Below, in pieces: positions 1 to 6,891 of a stretch of DNA of 7,071 nucleotides. The number at the start of each line of letters is the position of its first letter. Position 1 is the stretch's first letter. The stretch covers positions 1-7,071 of the forward strand of contig JALTYW010000010.1 in the NCBI GenBank assembly GCA_027046415.1. The letters are read 5' to 3'. A program made the translations under genes and the position numbers. Origin of the DNA: Sulfurovum sp. GTDB taxonomy: Bacteria; Campylobacterota; Campylobacteria; Campylobacterales; Sulfurovaceae. Under the pieces are notes generated by a model, which was given only the letters and a program-made list of their open reading frames with translations, ran no database searches and was not told the DNA's origin.

Positions 1-357
1 ATCTGCTTGGGCAAACTCCAGACTTGCCTTGTCTTTTTCAAGCTGTGCCAGTGCACGGTTGTACGCAGCTTTGTAGTCCCGCTTGTCAATTTCGAAAAGT
101 ATTTGACCGTCATGGACATACTCTCCCGCTTTGAACATCTGCTTTAGCAGCTCGCCCTCCACTCTCGCGGTAACAGTTGCTGTCTCATACGCTTCAGCTT
201 TACTGTTATACTCTACCCAGATAGTATGAGGTTCGGGTTTCAGCACTTTTACCTTTACTTTGGGCAAAGGTTTTTGGGCTGGTTTATCCGCTTGCGATTT
301 CCCGCATCCGGCTATCATAAGTGCACCTGCTATCAGCAGTATGAGCGTATGCCTCAT
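1..357 (-). CDS. RND efflux periplasmic adaptor (HlyD/AcrA-type membrane fusion lipoprotein), 3' end cut by window edge
   Basis: Only the first 119 codons are present; the frame runs off the left edge without a stop. Residues 1-17 form a lipoprotein signal peptide ending in the lipobox IAGC, so Cys18 should be lipidated and anchor the protein in a membrane facing the periplasm. After a Lys/Pro-rich linker (about 20-45), residues 58-95 match the first half of the biotinyl/lipoyl-like domain of adaptor proteins, with the typical pattern [27 protein letters not shown]. An Ala/Leu/Gln/Lys-rich helix begins near 96, as expected for the alpha-hairpin that contacts the outer-membrane channel. Such proteins link an inner-membrane RND pump to a TolC-like channel; the pump gene would lie beyond the left edge. 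The start overlaps the Nudix stop by 4 bases (ATGA), with a GGGGAAG-type ribosome site 5 bases upstream. The family call is firm; the exported substrate cannot be told. Confidence 0.86.
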   Translation of the reverse strand, partial: MRHTLILLIAGALMIAGCGKSQADKPAQKPLPKVKVKVLKPEPHTIWVEYNSKAEAYETATVTARVEGELLKQMFKAGEYVHDGQILFEIDKRDYKAAYNRALAQLEKDKASLEFAQAD

Positions 358-779
358 CTCTTCTTCCCCTTTAAATATGTTTCTATTATTTTCGCATGAT
401 CAAAAACCAGCTTCTCAAACGGTATGGCATCGAGTGTATAGACATAAGCCTCTTTTGCATCATCCCCTGCTTTTGGTTCCCCTTCGGCGCGGGCAACGTA
501 GACAACACTTGCTGTGTGAAAACGTGGGTCTCTCTTCGGATCGGAGAAGATACCAAGCAGCCGGACAATCTGCACATCCAACCCCGTCTCCTCTTTCATC
601 TCACGTACCAGTGCATCTTCAACCCGTTCACCCACATCTACAAAACCGCCCGGAAGTGCCAGTCCAATGGGCGGGTTTTTACGTGCTATAAGAACAATGC
701 CCCGAAAGGTATCACCGTTGTAGAGTTCAATGATACCGTCAGTTGTCAAGTAAGGTGTTTGAGGAGTGAAGTGTGCCAT
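354..779 (-). CDS. Nudix hydrolase, ADP-ribose pyrophosphatase-like
   Basis: A single-domain protein of 141 residues. The Nudix box (GX5EX7REUXEEXGU) is complete at residues 45-67, with G45, E51, R59, E60, E63, E64 and G66 all in place, so the metal-dependent cleavage of a nucleoside diphosphate linked to another group should be active. The stretch [13 protein letters not shown] (76-88) after the box resembles small bacterial and archaeal ADP-ribose pyrophosphatases, where a proline about 15 residues past the box is typical; P81 and P85 are candidates. ADP-ribose is therefore the best substrate guess, but Nudix substrates are hard to infer from sequence. The ATG lies 1 base past the bioV stop, with AAGGAG 7 bases upstream inside the bioV end. 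The stop overlaps the adaptor start by 4 bases. Probably cytosolic; no signal peptide is seen. Confidence 0.9.
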   Translation of the reverse strand: MAHFTPQTPYLTTDGIIELYNGDTFRGIVLIARKNPPIGLALPGGFVDVGERVEDALVREMKEETGLDVQIVRLLGIFSDPKRDPRFHTASVVYVARAEGEPKAGDDAKEAYVYTLDAIPFEKLVFDHAKIIETYLKGKKR

Positions 780-780
780 T

Positions 781-1296
781 TTAACGCTCCTTTAGGAGGT
801 GTCCCACATTTTTGATGTAGTAGGTGGTTGTCAGAGGTGCGAAAAAATCAAGTGCCGCTTTGGCATCGATGATCTTGTCTTTTCCCCCAAGAAAGACCTC
901 GATGACGGTACCTCGCTGCTGTATCGTCCGTATCTTCTCCACAGTCCACACATAGCCAAGCAGCGCTTTAAGCTCACTGCTGCTGCCAACCTTTAAAAAC
1001 GGAGTCATATCTTCATGCGATGGGTACGCGACGTTTTTCAGAAACTGTGATACATAGGCATCTTTGTCTGCCTCAAAGTAGCGCAGCTGTGCCCGGACAA
1101 ACGCCGGTTTTTGGTTTTGAAAAAATGCAGGAGAGAGCAAAATGAGCCTATCTACCCTTGTATCCGTCTGCAACACATACTCCAGTGCCTGTTGTGCACC
1201 GTAGCTGAAACCTGCCACACACATCTCACTCTCGATGAGCCACTCTTTGAAAAAGCCCTCCTCTCCCCTGAGGGAGAAACCGTTAAAATATCTCAA
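781..1296 (-). CDS. bioV: Pimeloyl-ACP methyl ester esterase BioV (biotin synthesis)
   Basis: A small alpha/beta hydrolase. BioV is the Helicobacter/Campylobacter-group counterpart of BioH: it removes the methyl ester from pimeloyl-ACP so that biotin ring assembly can begin. With the start chosen here (171 residues) the nucleophile is Ser31 in the elbow GFSYG, the acid is probably Asp140 (GGKDKIID), and the histidine is His166 (NVGHLL), giving a full Ser-Asp-His triad. The start is TTG at 1294-1296. It gives an N-terminus MRYFNGFSL that fits the short N-terminus I recall for H. pylori BioV, and it has AGGAAG 7 bases upstream. The longer readings from ATG at 1320 or 1377 lack a ribosome site and lie deep in the upstream gene. 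It overlaps the FtsH-like gene by 14 bases and ends 1 base before the Nudix start. It is shorter than BioH because the cap region is small. No other biotin genes are in the window. Confidence 0.82.
   Translation of the reverse strand: MRYFNGFSLRGEEGFFKEWLIESEMCVAGFSYGAQQALEYVLQTDTRVDRLILLSPAFFQNQKPAFVRAQLRYFEADKDAYVSQFLKNVAYPSHEDMTPFLKVGSSSELKALLGYVWTVEKIRTIQQRGTVIEVFLGGKDKIIDAKAALDFFAPLTTTYYIKNVGHLLKER
787..792 (-). promoter_or_regulatory. Ribosome binding site of the Nudix gene
   Basis: AAGGAG in the last codons of bioV, 7 bases before the ATG at 779. It supports the start and translational coupling with bioV. Confidence 0.6.
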
Positions 1297-2953
1297 GGAG
1301 TATCTTCCTGCACGCTTCATGGGTGATGTTCTCGTGTTCAAGCAGATAGGCAGAGACTTCATCAAGTGCCCTGTCAAGCGTTTTCAGAAGGGCTTTGAGC
1401 TCGGAGACCACATCTTTAAGCAGTGTCTCCTCCTCTGTCGGTGTTACAATGAAGTTCTCACTCATCGCATACTCATACACCACTTTTCGCACCAACTCTT
1501 TTGCCTGATGGATATCGTGGCTGGCATTAGTAAACTGCTCATTGTAGCGCATCTGTGTCGCAATGCTTCCGGCAAGATAGACTTTAATGCGGTTAAGCAG
1601 TGCCGAACGCGAGAGTATCTCATGCTCTTGTATGGCAAGCCGTGTATTGACAATGCCGATCTTTTCAAACTCTACATCCAGCCATGTGGCAATGAGTGCC
1701 TTGGCACCCTGATAAACCGCCTGAATGTGGCGCTCCTCATCGGTAAAACTGAGAATCTTGCGTTTGCCAAGCAGTACCTTCTCCTTGACCGCTTCAAAAT
1801 CGGAAGTCTCCACCACGCTACGCCCCTCACGCATGGCAAAGATCGCCGCTTCGTTGGTCAGTGTATCAAGGGCTGCAGAGCTAAACCCTACCGTCATGCG
1901 TGCGACATGCTCAACATCGACATTGTTGGGTTTGTGTGCAAGGTAGAGTTCAAGTGTCTTCTTTCTGTCTTCAAGATCGGGCAGAGAGATGTGGATGCGT
2001 CGGTCAAACCGTCCTGCACGCAGCAGTGCCTCGTCAAGCACATCAATCTTGTTGGTCGCACCAATGACAATAACCCCAGAACTCTCTTCAAAGCCGTCCA
2101 TCTCTGTCAGCAGTTGGTTCAGCGTCGCTTCCCGTTCATCGTTGCGCAGCTCACCCCTGCTCTTGCCTACTGCATCGATCTCATCGATGAAGACAATGCT
2201 CGGTGCATGCTGTTTGGCTTTCTGGAACAGTTCACTCACCCGCTTGGCACCCATACCGACATAGATATGCACAAAGGAAGCACCGCTTTGGTAAAAGAAA
2301 GGTACCCCCGCCTCCCCGGCAACCGCCTTGGAGATAAGGGTCTTACCGACACCCGGAGGTCCTACCAGCAGCACCCCCTTGGGAAGACGGATATCAAGCT
2401 CCCTGTACTTTTGCGGTTCACGCAGAAAGTCTATGATCTCCTCAAGCTCCTCTTTGACATCTTTGATGCCGGCAACATCTTTAAAGGTTACATGCGACGT
2501 AATCGGTCTGATGGGGGTATCATTTCGCTCAGTACCGGCAGAGACGCTTTCAAGCTGCTTGATCTGCTGCAGACGGCTCTCCTTCATAAACTTGAAAAGG
2601 TACAGAAACGCTCCGGCAAGAATGAGCAGTGACAAAATATCATACAGGTTGGAAGCATCACTTTTGGCTTCAACAGGATATTTACTGAAAAAAGCGTTTT
2701 TGTTGATGGCATCTTTGTAAACCTTGTAGCGCCCCTCAGGGGTGACAATGCGGATGTAGTCACCATCGACGATCAGTTTTTCAATCTTCTTTTTTGTGTA
2801 GAGGGCATTTGCCTCTTTGTGTGTTATGAGTTTGTCCGTATCACGCATCAGCGCAAAAAGAAACAGCACTGCCAACACAGCGAGCAACAGACCAATGATC
2901 CGAAGCTGCTTTTGGTTTACCTGTTTGAGACTATAGTTTCGCACGGTTGCCAT
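1283..2953 (-). CDS. FtsH-like membrane AAA+ ATPase with a lost protease site (pseudoprotease)
   Basis: A 556-residue relative of the FtsH membrane protease (FtsH itself is usually about 600-650). Two membrane segments (about 18-36 and 103-121) flank a periplasmic FtsH_ext-type domain. The AAA+ module is intact: Walker A GPPGVGKT (198-205), Walker B IVFIDEID with D257/E258, sensor-1 GATN (298-301), arginine fingers R315/R318 in LLRAGRFDRR, and a pore loop FVHIYVGMG with aromatic Y231. The FtsH motif GFSGADL reads GFSSAAL (356-362). In the C-terminal M41 peptidase region, HEAGH is replaced by YQGAK (414-418), so both zinc histidines and the catalytic Glu are missing; the third zinc ligand of FtsH corresponds to D480, which remains. 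The inference is an ATP-driven unfoldase, chaperone or regulator of a true FtsH, not a protease. The start has a strong GGAGGTGA 6 bases upstream and overlaps mtaB by 23 bases. A genuine ftsH probably lies elsewhere in the genome. Confidence 0.9.
   Translation of the reverse strand: MATVRNYSLKQVNQKQLRIIGLLLAVLAVLFLFALMRDTDKLITHKEANALYTKKKIEKLIVDGDYIRIVTPEGRYKVYKDAINKNAFFSKYPVEAKSDASNLYDILSLLILAGAFLYLFKFMKESRLQQIKQLESVSAGTERNDTPIRPITSHVTFKDVAGIKDVKEELEEIIDFLREPQKYRELDIRLPKGVLLVGPPGVGKTLISKAVAGEAGVPFFYQSGASFVHIYVGMGAKRVSELFQKAKQHAPSIVFIDEIDAVGKSRGELRNDEREATLNQLLTEMDGFEESSGVIVIGATNKIDVLDEALLRAGRFDRRIHISLPDLEDRKKTLELYLAHKPNNVDVEHVARMTVGFSSAALDTLTNEAAIFAMREGRSVVETSDFEAVKEKVLLGKRKILSFTDEERHIQAVYQGAKALIATWLDVEFEKIGIVNTRLAIQEHEILSRSALLNRIKVYLAGSIATQMRYNEQFTNASHDIHQAKELVRKVVYEYAMSENFIVTPTEEETLLKDVVSELKALLKTLDRALDEVSAYLLEHENITHEACRKILLEIF
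1304..1309 (-). promoter_or_regulatory. Ribosome binding site deciding the bioV TTG start
   Basis: AGGAAG lies inside the last codons of the FtsH-like gene, with a 7-base spacer to TTG at 1294-1296. No such motif precedes the in-frame ATGs at 1320 and 1377. The same 7-base spacing is seen for mtaB, the channel gene and the Nudix gene. Confidence 0.65.
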
Positions 2954-4178
2954 CGGGGGTCACCTCCACATCATTTAAAAGCACCCAGTTGCTGCTGAGA
3001 TCCTCACTGCTTGCCACCTCTACCTTGTTGAAATACTGATCGAATCCATGAAAAATACCATCTTTCCCTGTTTCCAAGAGTACCTCAAGGTTTTGGTTGT
3101 GACTTCGCCTGAAGGCATAGTTCTTCGCCTTTACAAGGGCAGTCAGTTCTCTGTGCCGCTCTTTGGCAATGTTGCCACGCACTTCCGGTTTCATGGTTGC
3201 AGAAGCGGTGTTGTCACGCTTGGAGTAGGAGAAGGCATGTACATGGGTCAGCGGCAATTCCCTGACACGATCGATAGCGTCCTGCCACTCCTTCTTCCCC
3301 TCACCGGGATGTCCTACAATGAAGTCCGTGCCCAATGCATACCCGCGTTCAGCAATCTTGTTAAAGAGTACGATATCACTCTCAAAACGGTTACGGCGGT
3401 TCATCAGCTCTAGCATCTTGTCCGACGTATGCTGGAGTGCAATGTGCAGATGCTTTGCCATCCACGGCTCATCCAGAAGCTCCATAAAGGCATCATCTAT
3501 CTGTATGGGTTCCAGACTTCCTATGCGGATGCGGCGCACCCCTCGGATCATGCTCATCTTCTTCAGCAACTCTGCCATGCTCGTACCGTGGTCTTTACCG
3601 TAGCTTCCGACATTGGTACCGGTCAGGATGAACTCTCCAAAACCGTTTGCAGCCAGTTTGCGCACCTGTTCGAGTACCGTCTCTTCCCTGTGTGAACGGG
3701 CATCACCGCGTACTGCGGGAATGATGCAGTATGAACAGCGGAAGTCGCACCCCTCCTGTATCTTGATAAACGCACGGCTTTTGCCCACAAACTCTTCTAC
3801 GATCGTCTCATCGATATGCTCTAGATCACCGATCTGATAAAAACGCGTTTCATGCTTGAGTATCTCATTGATCTTCTCTTTTTCAGAGTGTCCCATGACA
3901 CCGAATACCTTGCCATCCTCAAAGAGTGCTTCCCCTTTGGAGTGTGATCCGCATCCGGCAAGGATGATCCTGGCATTAGGATTTTTCCGTTTCATCGAAG
4001 AAATGTAGTTGCGAACTGACGAGTCTGCACCGTTGGTAACGGTACAGGAGTTGACCACAATGATGTCGGAGCTGTTCTCATCCTGAGTCAGTTCAAACGC
4101 TTCGAGTTTGGACATCATCACCTGCGTATCGAACTGGTTGGTACGACAGCCAAACGTTTTAAAGAAAACCTTTTTCAT
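2931..4178 (-). CDS. mtaB: tRNA (N6-L-threonylcarbamoyladenosine(37)-C2)-methylthiotransferase MtaB
   Basis: A 415-residue radical-SAM methylthiotransferase. The family adds a methylthio group to t6A at position 37 of tRNAs that read ANN codons, which helps decoding accuracy. The N-terminal domain carries three cysteines for one iron-sulfur cluster (C11 in GCRTNQ, C45 in NSCTVT, C76 in AGCG). The radical-SAM cysteines are C144, C148 and C151 (CDFRCSYC). The SAM barrel follows, with the family signatures LTGTNVGSYG (185-194), LQHTSDKMLELMNR (248-261) and TDFIVGHPGE (284-293). A TRAM RNA-binding domain fills about 360-408. GCRTNQ and the overall length favour MtaB over MiaB or RimO. The ATG overlaps the channel stop by 4 bases and has GGAG 7 bases upstream. 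The end overlaps the FtsH-like gene by 23 bases. All six cluster ligands are present, so it should be active. Confidence 0.92.
   Translation of the reverse strand: MKKVFFKTFGCRTNQFDTQVMMSKLEAFELTQDENSSDIIVVNSCTVTNGADSSVRNYISSMKRKNPNARIILAGCGSHSKGEALFEDGKVFGVMGHSEKEKINEILKHETRFYQIGDLEHIDETIVEEFVGKSRAFIKIQEGCDFRCSYCIIPAVRGDARSHREETVLEQVRKLAANGFGEFILTGTNVGSYGKDHGTSMAELLKKMSMIRGVRRIRIGSLEPIQIDDAFMELLDEPWMAKHLHIALQHTSDKMLELMNRRNRFESDIVLFNKIAERGYALGTDFIVGHPGEGKKEWQDAIDRVRELPLTHVHAFSYSKRDNTASATMKPEVRGNIAKERHRELTALVKAKNYAFRRSHNQNLEVLLETGKDGIFHGFDQYFNKVEVASSEDLSSNWVLLNDVEVTPDGNRAKL
2960..2967 (-). promoter_or_regulatory. Strong ribosome binding site of the FtsH-like gene
   Basis: GGAGGTGA is a near-perfect match to the 16S rRNA anti-Shine-Dalgarno end, 6 bases before the ATG at 2953. 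It lies inside the mtaB coding end. It is the strongest such site in the window and supports the start despite the 23-base overlap. Confidence 0.7.
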
Positions 4179-5842
4179 GCCTCTTCTCCATCAAACAGTG
4201 TCGGCTGCGGTGCCGCGGGTTTTCGTACATCTTTGTCGATGTAGATAGATTGTGTCGGGAATGCCAATGTAATATCCTCTTCTGCCTGAATGCGCTCGAT
4301 GATCTCCATGGAGATGGTGCTGCGCAGGGTCAGTGTTGCATAGGCGTTGGTATGGTACCATGCCGAAATTTTAATGCCGTAGGGCTCGATAAAGCTGTAG
4401 ATACGCGGTTCGACATTGGTGTTTTTCATACTATACTGACTGCGTAGTTTATTGAGCTGTTTACGTGTAATATCCGTATATCCTTTGGAGTATTTCTTCG
4501 TTACCTCTTTGGCTATCAGACTTGCTTTACTCGCATTGGAATCAAATGTGATCGTAAAGTCAATACCGTCCCACACGGTTTTGAGTCCGGCATGAGAGTA
4601 GTTGGCAACCATGTCTGTAAAGATATAGTTGTTGGGTACAAAGATGATACGCCCAGCCCTTCGGTTGTGCATATAGGTTGTCAGGGTAATATCTTCCTGT
4701 ATGGTCATACGCAGCAAAGAGATATCGACCACATCCCCCACATACTCCATACCGTTACGAACGAACTTCACCCTGTCACCCACATGGATCGCTCCGCCTA
4801 CGATAATCACAAACCACCCCATAAGGGACATAAACCAGTCTTTAAGGGCAATGGCGATACCTGCCGATGCGAACCCGAGTATGGTCACCAGATAATTGAC
4901 ATTTTCAATATAGGCAAACAGAAGCGTTAAAATCAGCAGGGTAACAAATGTGAAGTTGAGAAACTTGTTGATGGTATAAAAGCGCTCATTATCAGACATA
5001 TACTTTTTGACCAGAAACTTGATCAAAAAGAGCAAAATAAGGAAAACAAGAATGATAATACCGATGGTTGTCGCTTTTTGAATCTCTTTTTTGATCTCAG
5101 CCTGAAGATTGAGTTTGATCTCGTCAATCTTCTTGGTATAGACACTCTGGGTGGTTTTGAAGATCTCAACAACCGGTGTAAAGGTTTCTATCTGCTCTTC
5201 CGTATCCTGAAGTGCCTTTTGGTAGCGTTCATTTCCGGGATCTTTCTGAAGCAGTGCACGCAGTACAAGTGCCTTCTCTTTTAACTCCTTCATCACGTTT
5301 CTGATGGAGTCATAGCGGTCATTGTACTCCTTCTGGTCATTTTTCAGCTTCTCCTGAAACGAAAGTGCAGCAATGATGGAAAAGGGATTGGTTACGGTAG
5401 GGATCTCGCCAATTTCAGGCGGCTTTAGAAACTTTTTGAAAGGATCTTTTTCATACTCTTTAAGCAGTTGAAGCTTGCCTTCAAGTATCTTCTTCTCATT
5501 CTTGAGTTTGGCAAATATAGTACGTTGCTGCCTGTTCAGCAGACGCTTTTTGCTGAATTCTTTAAGCTCGTCTATCTTTTTGTCAAGTGAAGCTTCCTGA
5601 AGTTTGAGCTCTTTGTAGATATGATAGTTGCTGTATATTTTCGACCAGATGTTGTTGTCCATCAACTCTTTGTCGAGTCGGTCTTTTTCTCTCAGAAGCT
5701 CTTGGACATTTACATTCTCGCCATGCATTGCCAGATTGTTTTGGATGGCAACATCTGACCCGCTGCTGCTGTCAGTCCGGTTCTCGGCAGACAACGTCTG
5801 CAGCATCACGACAAAAAGCAGCAGAAGAAGTCGAATCTTCAT
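4175..5842 (-). CDS. MscS-family mechanosensitive ion channel with long N-terminal coiled-coil region
   Basis: A 555-residue membrane protein. A signal peptide (LLLLLFVVM, cleavage probably after LSA at residue 19) is followed by a highly charged helical region, about 45-255, that looks like coiled coil and is expected to be periplasmic. Membrane helices lie at about 258-278 and 297-312, followed by the pore helix region 318-350 (LGFASAGIAIALKDW). The MscS beta domain comes next (HVGDRVKF at 353-360, FVPNNYIF at 401-408, ANYS) and then the C-terminal alpha/beta part ending in the typical LAFPTQSIYI. It should open under membrane tension and release solutes during osmotic downshock. The start at 5842 is preferred because GGAG lies 7 bases upstream; the ATG at 5848, which would overlap aroB by 4 bases, has the same GGAG only 1 base away. 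The stop overlaps mtaB by 4 bases. Its subtype within MscS is not clear. Confidence 0.88.
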   Translation of the reverse strand: MKIRLLLLLFVVMLQTLSAENRTDSSSGSDVAIQNNLAMHGENVNVQELLREKDRLDKELMDNNIWSKIYSNYHIYKELKLQEASLDKKIDELKEFSKKRLLNRQQRTIFAKLKNEKKILEGKLQLLKEYEKDPFKKFLKPPEIGEIPTVTNPFSIIAALSFQEKLKNDQKEYNDRYDSIRNVMKELKEKALVLRALLQKDPGNERYQKALQDTEEQIETFTPVVEIFKTTQSVYTKKIDEIKLNLQAEIKKEIQKATTIGIIILVFLILLFLIKFLVKKYMSDNERFYTINKFLNFTFVTLLILTLLFAYIENVNYLVTILGFASAGIAIALKDWFMSLMGWFVIIVGGAIHVGDRVKFVRNGMEYVGDVVDISLLRMTIQEDITLTTYMHNRRAGRIIFVPNNYIFTDMVANYSHAGLKTVWDGIDFTITFDSNASKASLIAKEVTKKYSKGYTDITRKQLNKLRSQYSMKNTNVEPRIYSFIEPYGIKISAWYHTNAYATLTLRSTISMEIIERIQAEEDITLAFPTQSIYIDKDVRKPAAPQPTLFDGEEA

Positions 5843-5844
5843 TG

Positions 5845-6891
5845 TCATGCTCCAAAGCGGCGCAGTACGCCTTTGACAACTTCTTCATCGAGATTCTCTA
5901 CGATGCGGTGTGCCCCGATACCCTCAGGCAAAATAAACTTGATGCTGTTATGCGCACTCTTTTTGTCGAGGAAGAAATGTTCATAGAAATCATCGACATC
6001 ATCAATCGTATAGGTTGTTGGCAGATCCGCTCGCTCAAGCAGCGCTTTGACCTCATCCGCTTCTGACTGTTTCATCATACCCAGTTCAACCGCAAGGGCA
6101 TTTGCCATCACCATACCTATGGCAACCGCTTCACCATGCAGGTAGGTGGTGTAGTTGGTTTCATTCTCTACCACATGTCCAAAGGTGTGTCCATAGTTAA
6201 GCACCGCCCTGATGCCTGCCTCTTTCTCATCCTGATTGACAACCCATGCTTTGAGCTCGACACTGCGGCGGATCGCCTCTTTCAGCTGCTCTGTATCGGT
6301 CAGGTCTGCTGTTTTGAGGAACGCAAAGTAGTCTCTGTCGAACATCACCGCCATCTTGACGATCTCCGCAAATCCGGCAGCAAACTCTCGTTTTGGCAAC
6401 GTATCCAAGAAAGCGGGGTCTATATAGACCGCTTTGGGCTGGTAGAATGCCCCTATAAGATTTTTGCCGTACTTGTTGTTTACCCCTGTTTTGCCACCCA
6501 CACTTGCATCAACCTGACTCAGCAGTGTCGTAGGGATCTGTACAAAATCAATTCCACGTTGGTAAAGACTTGCTGTAAATCCGGTCATATCCCCGATCAC
6601 ACCGCCGCCAAAAGCGATAAGAAGTGACTTTCTGTCAAGCTTCTGCTCAAAACACTCGTTGAGGATCTTCTCCACTGTCTCCAGCGTTTTATACTGCTCC
6701 CCGTCAGGTACAGTCACCACATGCAGCTGCGGTGCCTCTATGTGTGACAGAAGCGTATCAAGGTGAAGCCCCGCCACGGTCGGGTTGGTAATGACAACAA
6801 CTTTGGTATGGTAAACGAGTTTGGGAAGTGCATCGATGGTAATATCATATTTTACCGGTTTTGGCGGCTGCAGTTCAATAGGGACGATCAT
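5845..6891 (-). CDS. aroB: 3-dehydroquinate synthase AroB
   Basis: A full-length 348-residue enzyme of the shikimate pathway. It converts DAHP to 3-dehydroquinate using NAD and a divalent metal, in the cytosol. Visible family motifs are PDGEQYKT (62-69), the NAD-binding glycine loop FGGGVIGD (94-101), PTTLLSQVDASVGGKTGVN (120-138) and the active-site lysine stretch KYGKNLIGAF (140-149). The metal ligands are probably E176 (FAEIVK), H235 (NYGHTFGH) and H252 (LHGE). Nothing essential is missing. The ATG at 6891 has a modest AAGG 9 bases upstream. It is the first recognisable gene of the operon and is preceded by an AT-rich stretch suited to a promoter. Its end lies 2 bases before the preferred start of the channel gene. 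Confidence 0.97.
   Translation of the reverse strand: MIVPIELQPPKPVKYDITIDALPKLVYHTKVVVITNPTVAGLHLDTLLSHIEAPQLHVVTVPDGEQYKTLETVEKILNECFEQKLDRKSLLIAFGGGVIGDMTGFTASLYQRGIDFVQIPTTLLSQVDASVGGKTGVNNKYGKNLIGAFYQPKAVYIDPAFLDTLPKREFAAGFAEIVKMAVMFDRDYFAFLKTADLTDTEQLKEAIRRSVELKAWVVNQDEKEAGIRAVLNYGHTFGHVVENETNYTTYLHGEAVAIGMVMANALAVELGMMKQSEADEVKALLERADLPTTYTIDDVDDFYEHFFLDKKSAHNSIKFILPEGIGAHRIVENLDEEVVKGVLRRFGA
5850..5853 (-). promoter_or_regulatory. Ribosome binding site deciding the channel gene start
   Basis: GGAG in the last codons of aroB. It is 7 bases from the ATG at 5842 but only 1 base from the ATG at 5848, so the second ATG is the likelier start. This removes two residues from the longest reading and makes the gene start 2 bases after the aroB stop. 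Confidence 0.6.

Noticed and set aside
787..798. Near-palindrome CTCCT-TT-AGGAG at the bioV/Nudix junction
   Set aside because: A 2-base loop is too small for a stable hairpin. The AGGAG part is explained as the Nudix ribosome site, with bioV coding sequence around it.
260..815. Plus-strand open frames opposite the Nudix gene
   Set aside because: The minus frame has a perfect Nudix box and a good ribosome site; the plus translations are low-complexity or Cys/His-rich with no family pattern.
1297..1377. N-terminal extension of bioV from ATG at 1377
   Set aside because: There is no ribosome site, it is fully inside the FtsH-like coding end, and it does not fit the short BioV N-terminus.
1235..2632. 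Long plus-strand open frame (465 codons) opposite the FtsH-like gene
   Set aside because: It is antisense to a protein with full AAA+ motifs, and its translation shows no domain. Its length reflects codon bias on the opposite strand.
6136..6627. Plus-strand open frame of 163 codons opposite aroB
   Set aside because: aroB on the minus strand has all catalytic motifs. The plus translation is Cys-rich without recognisable structure.
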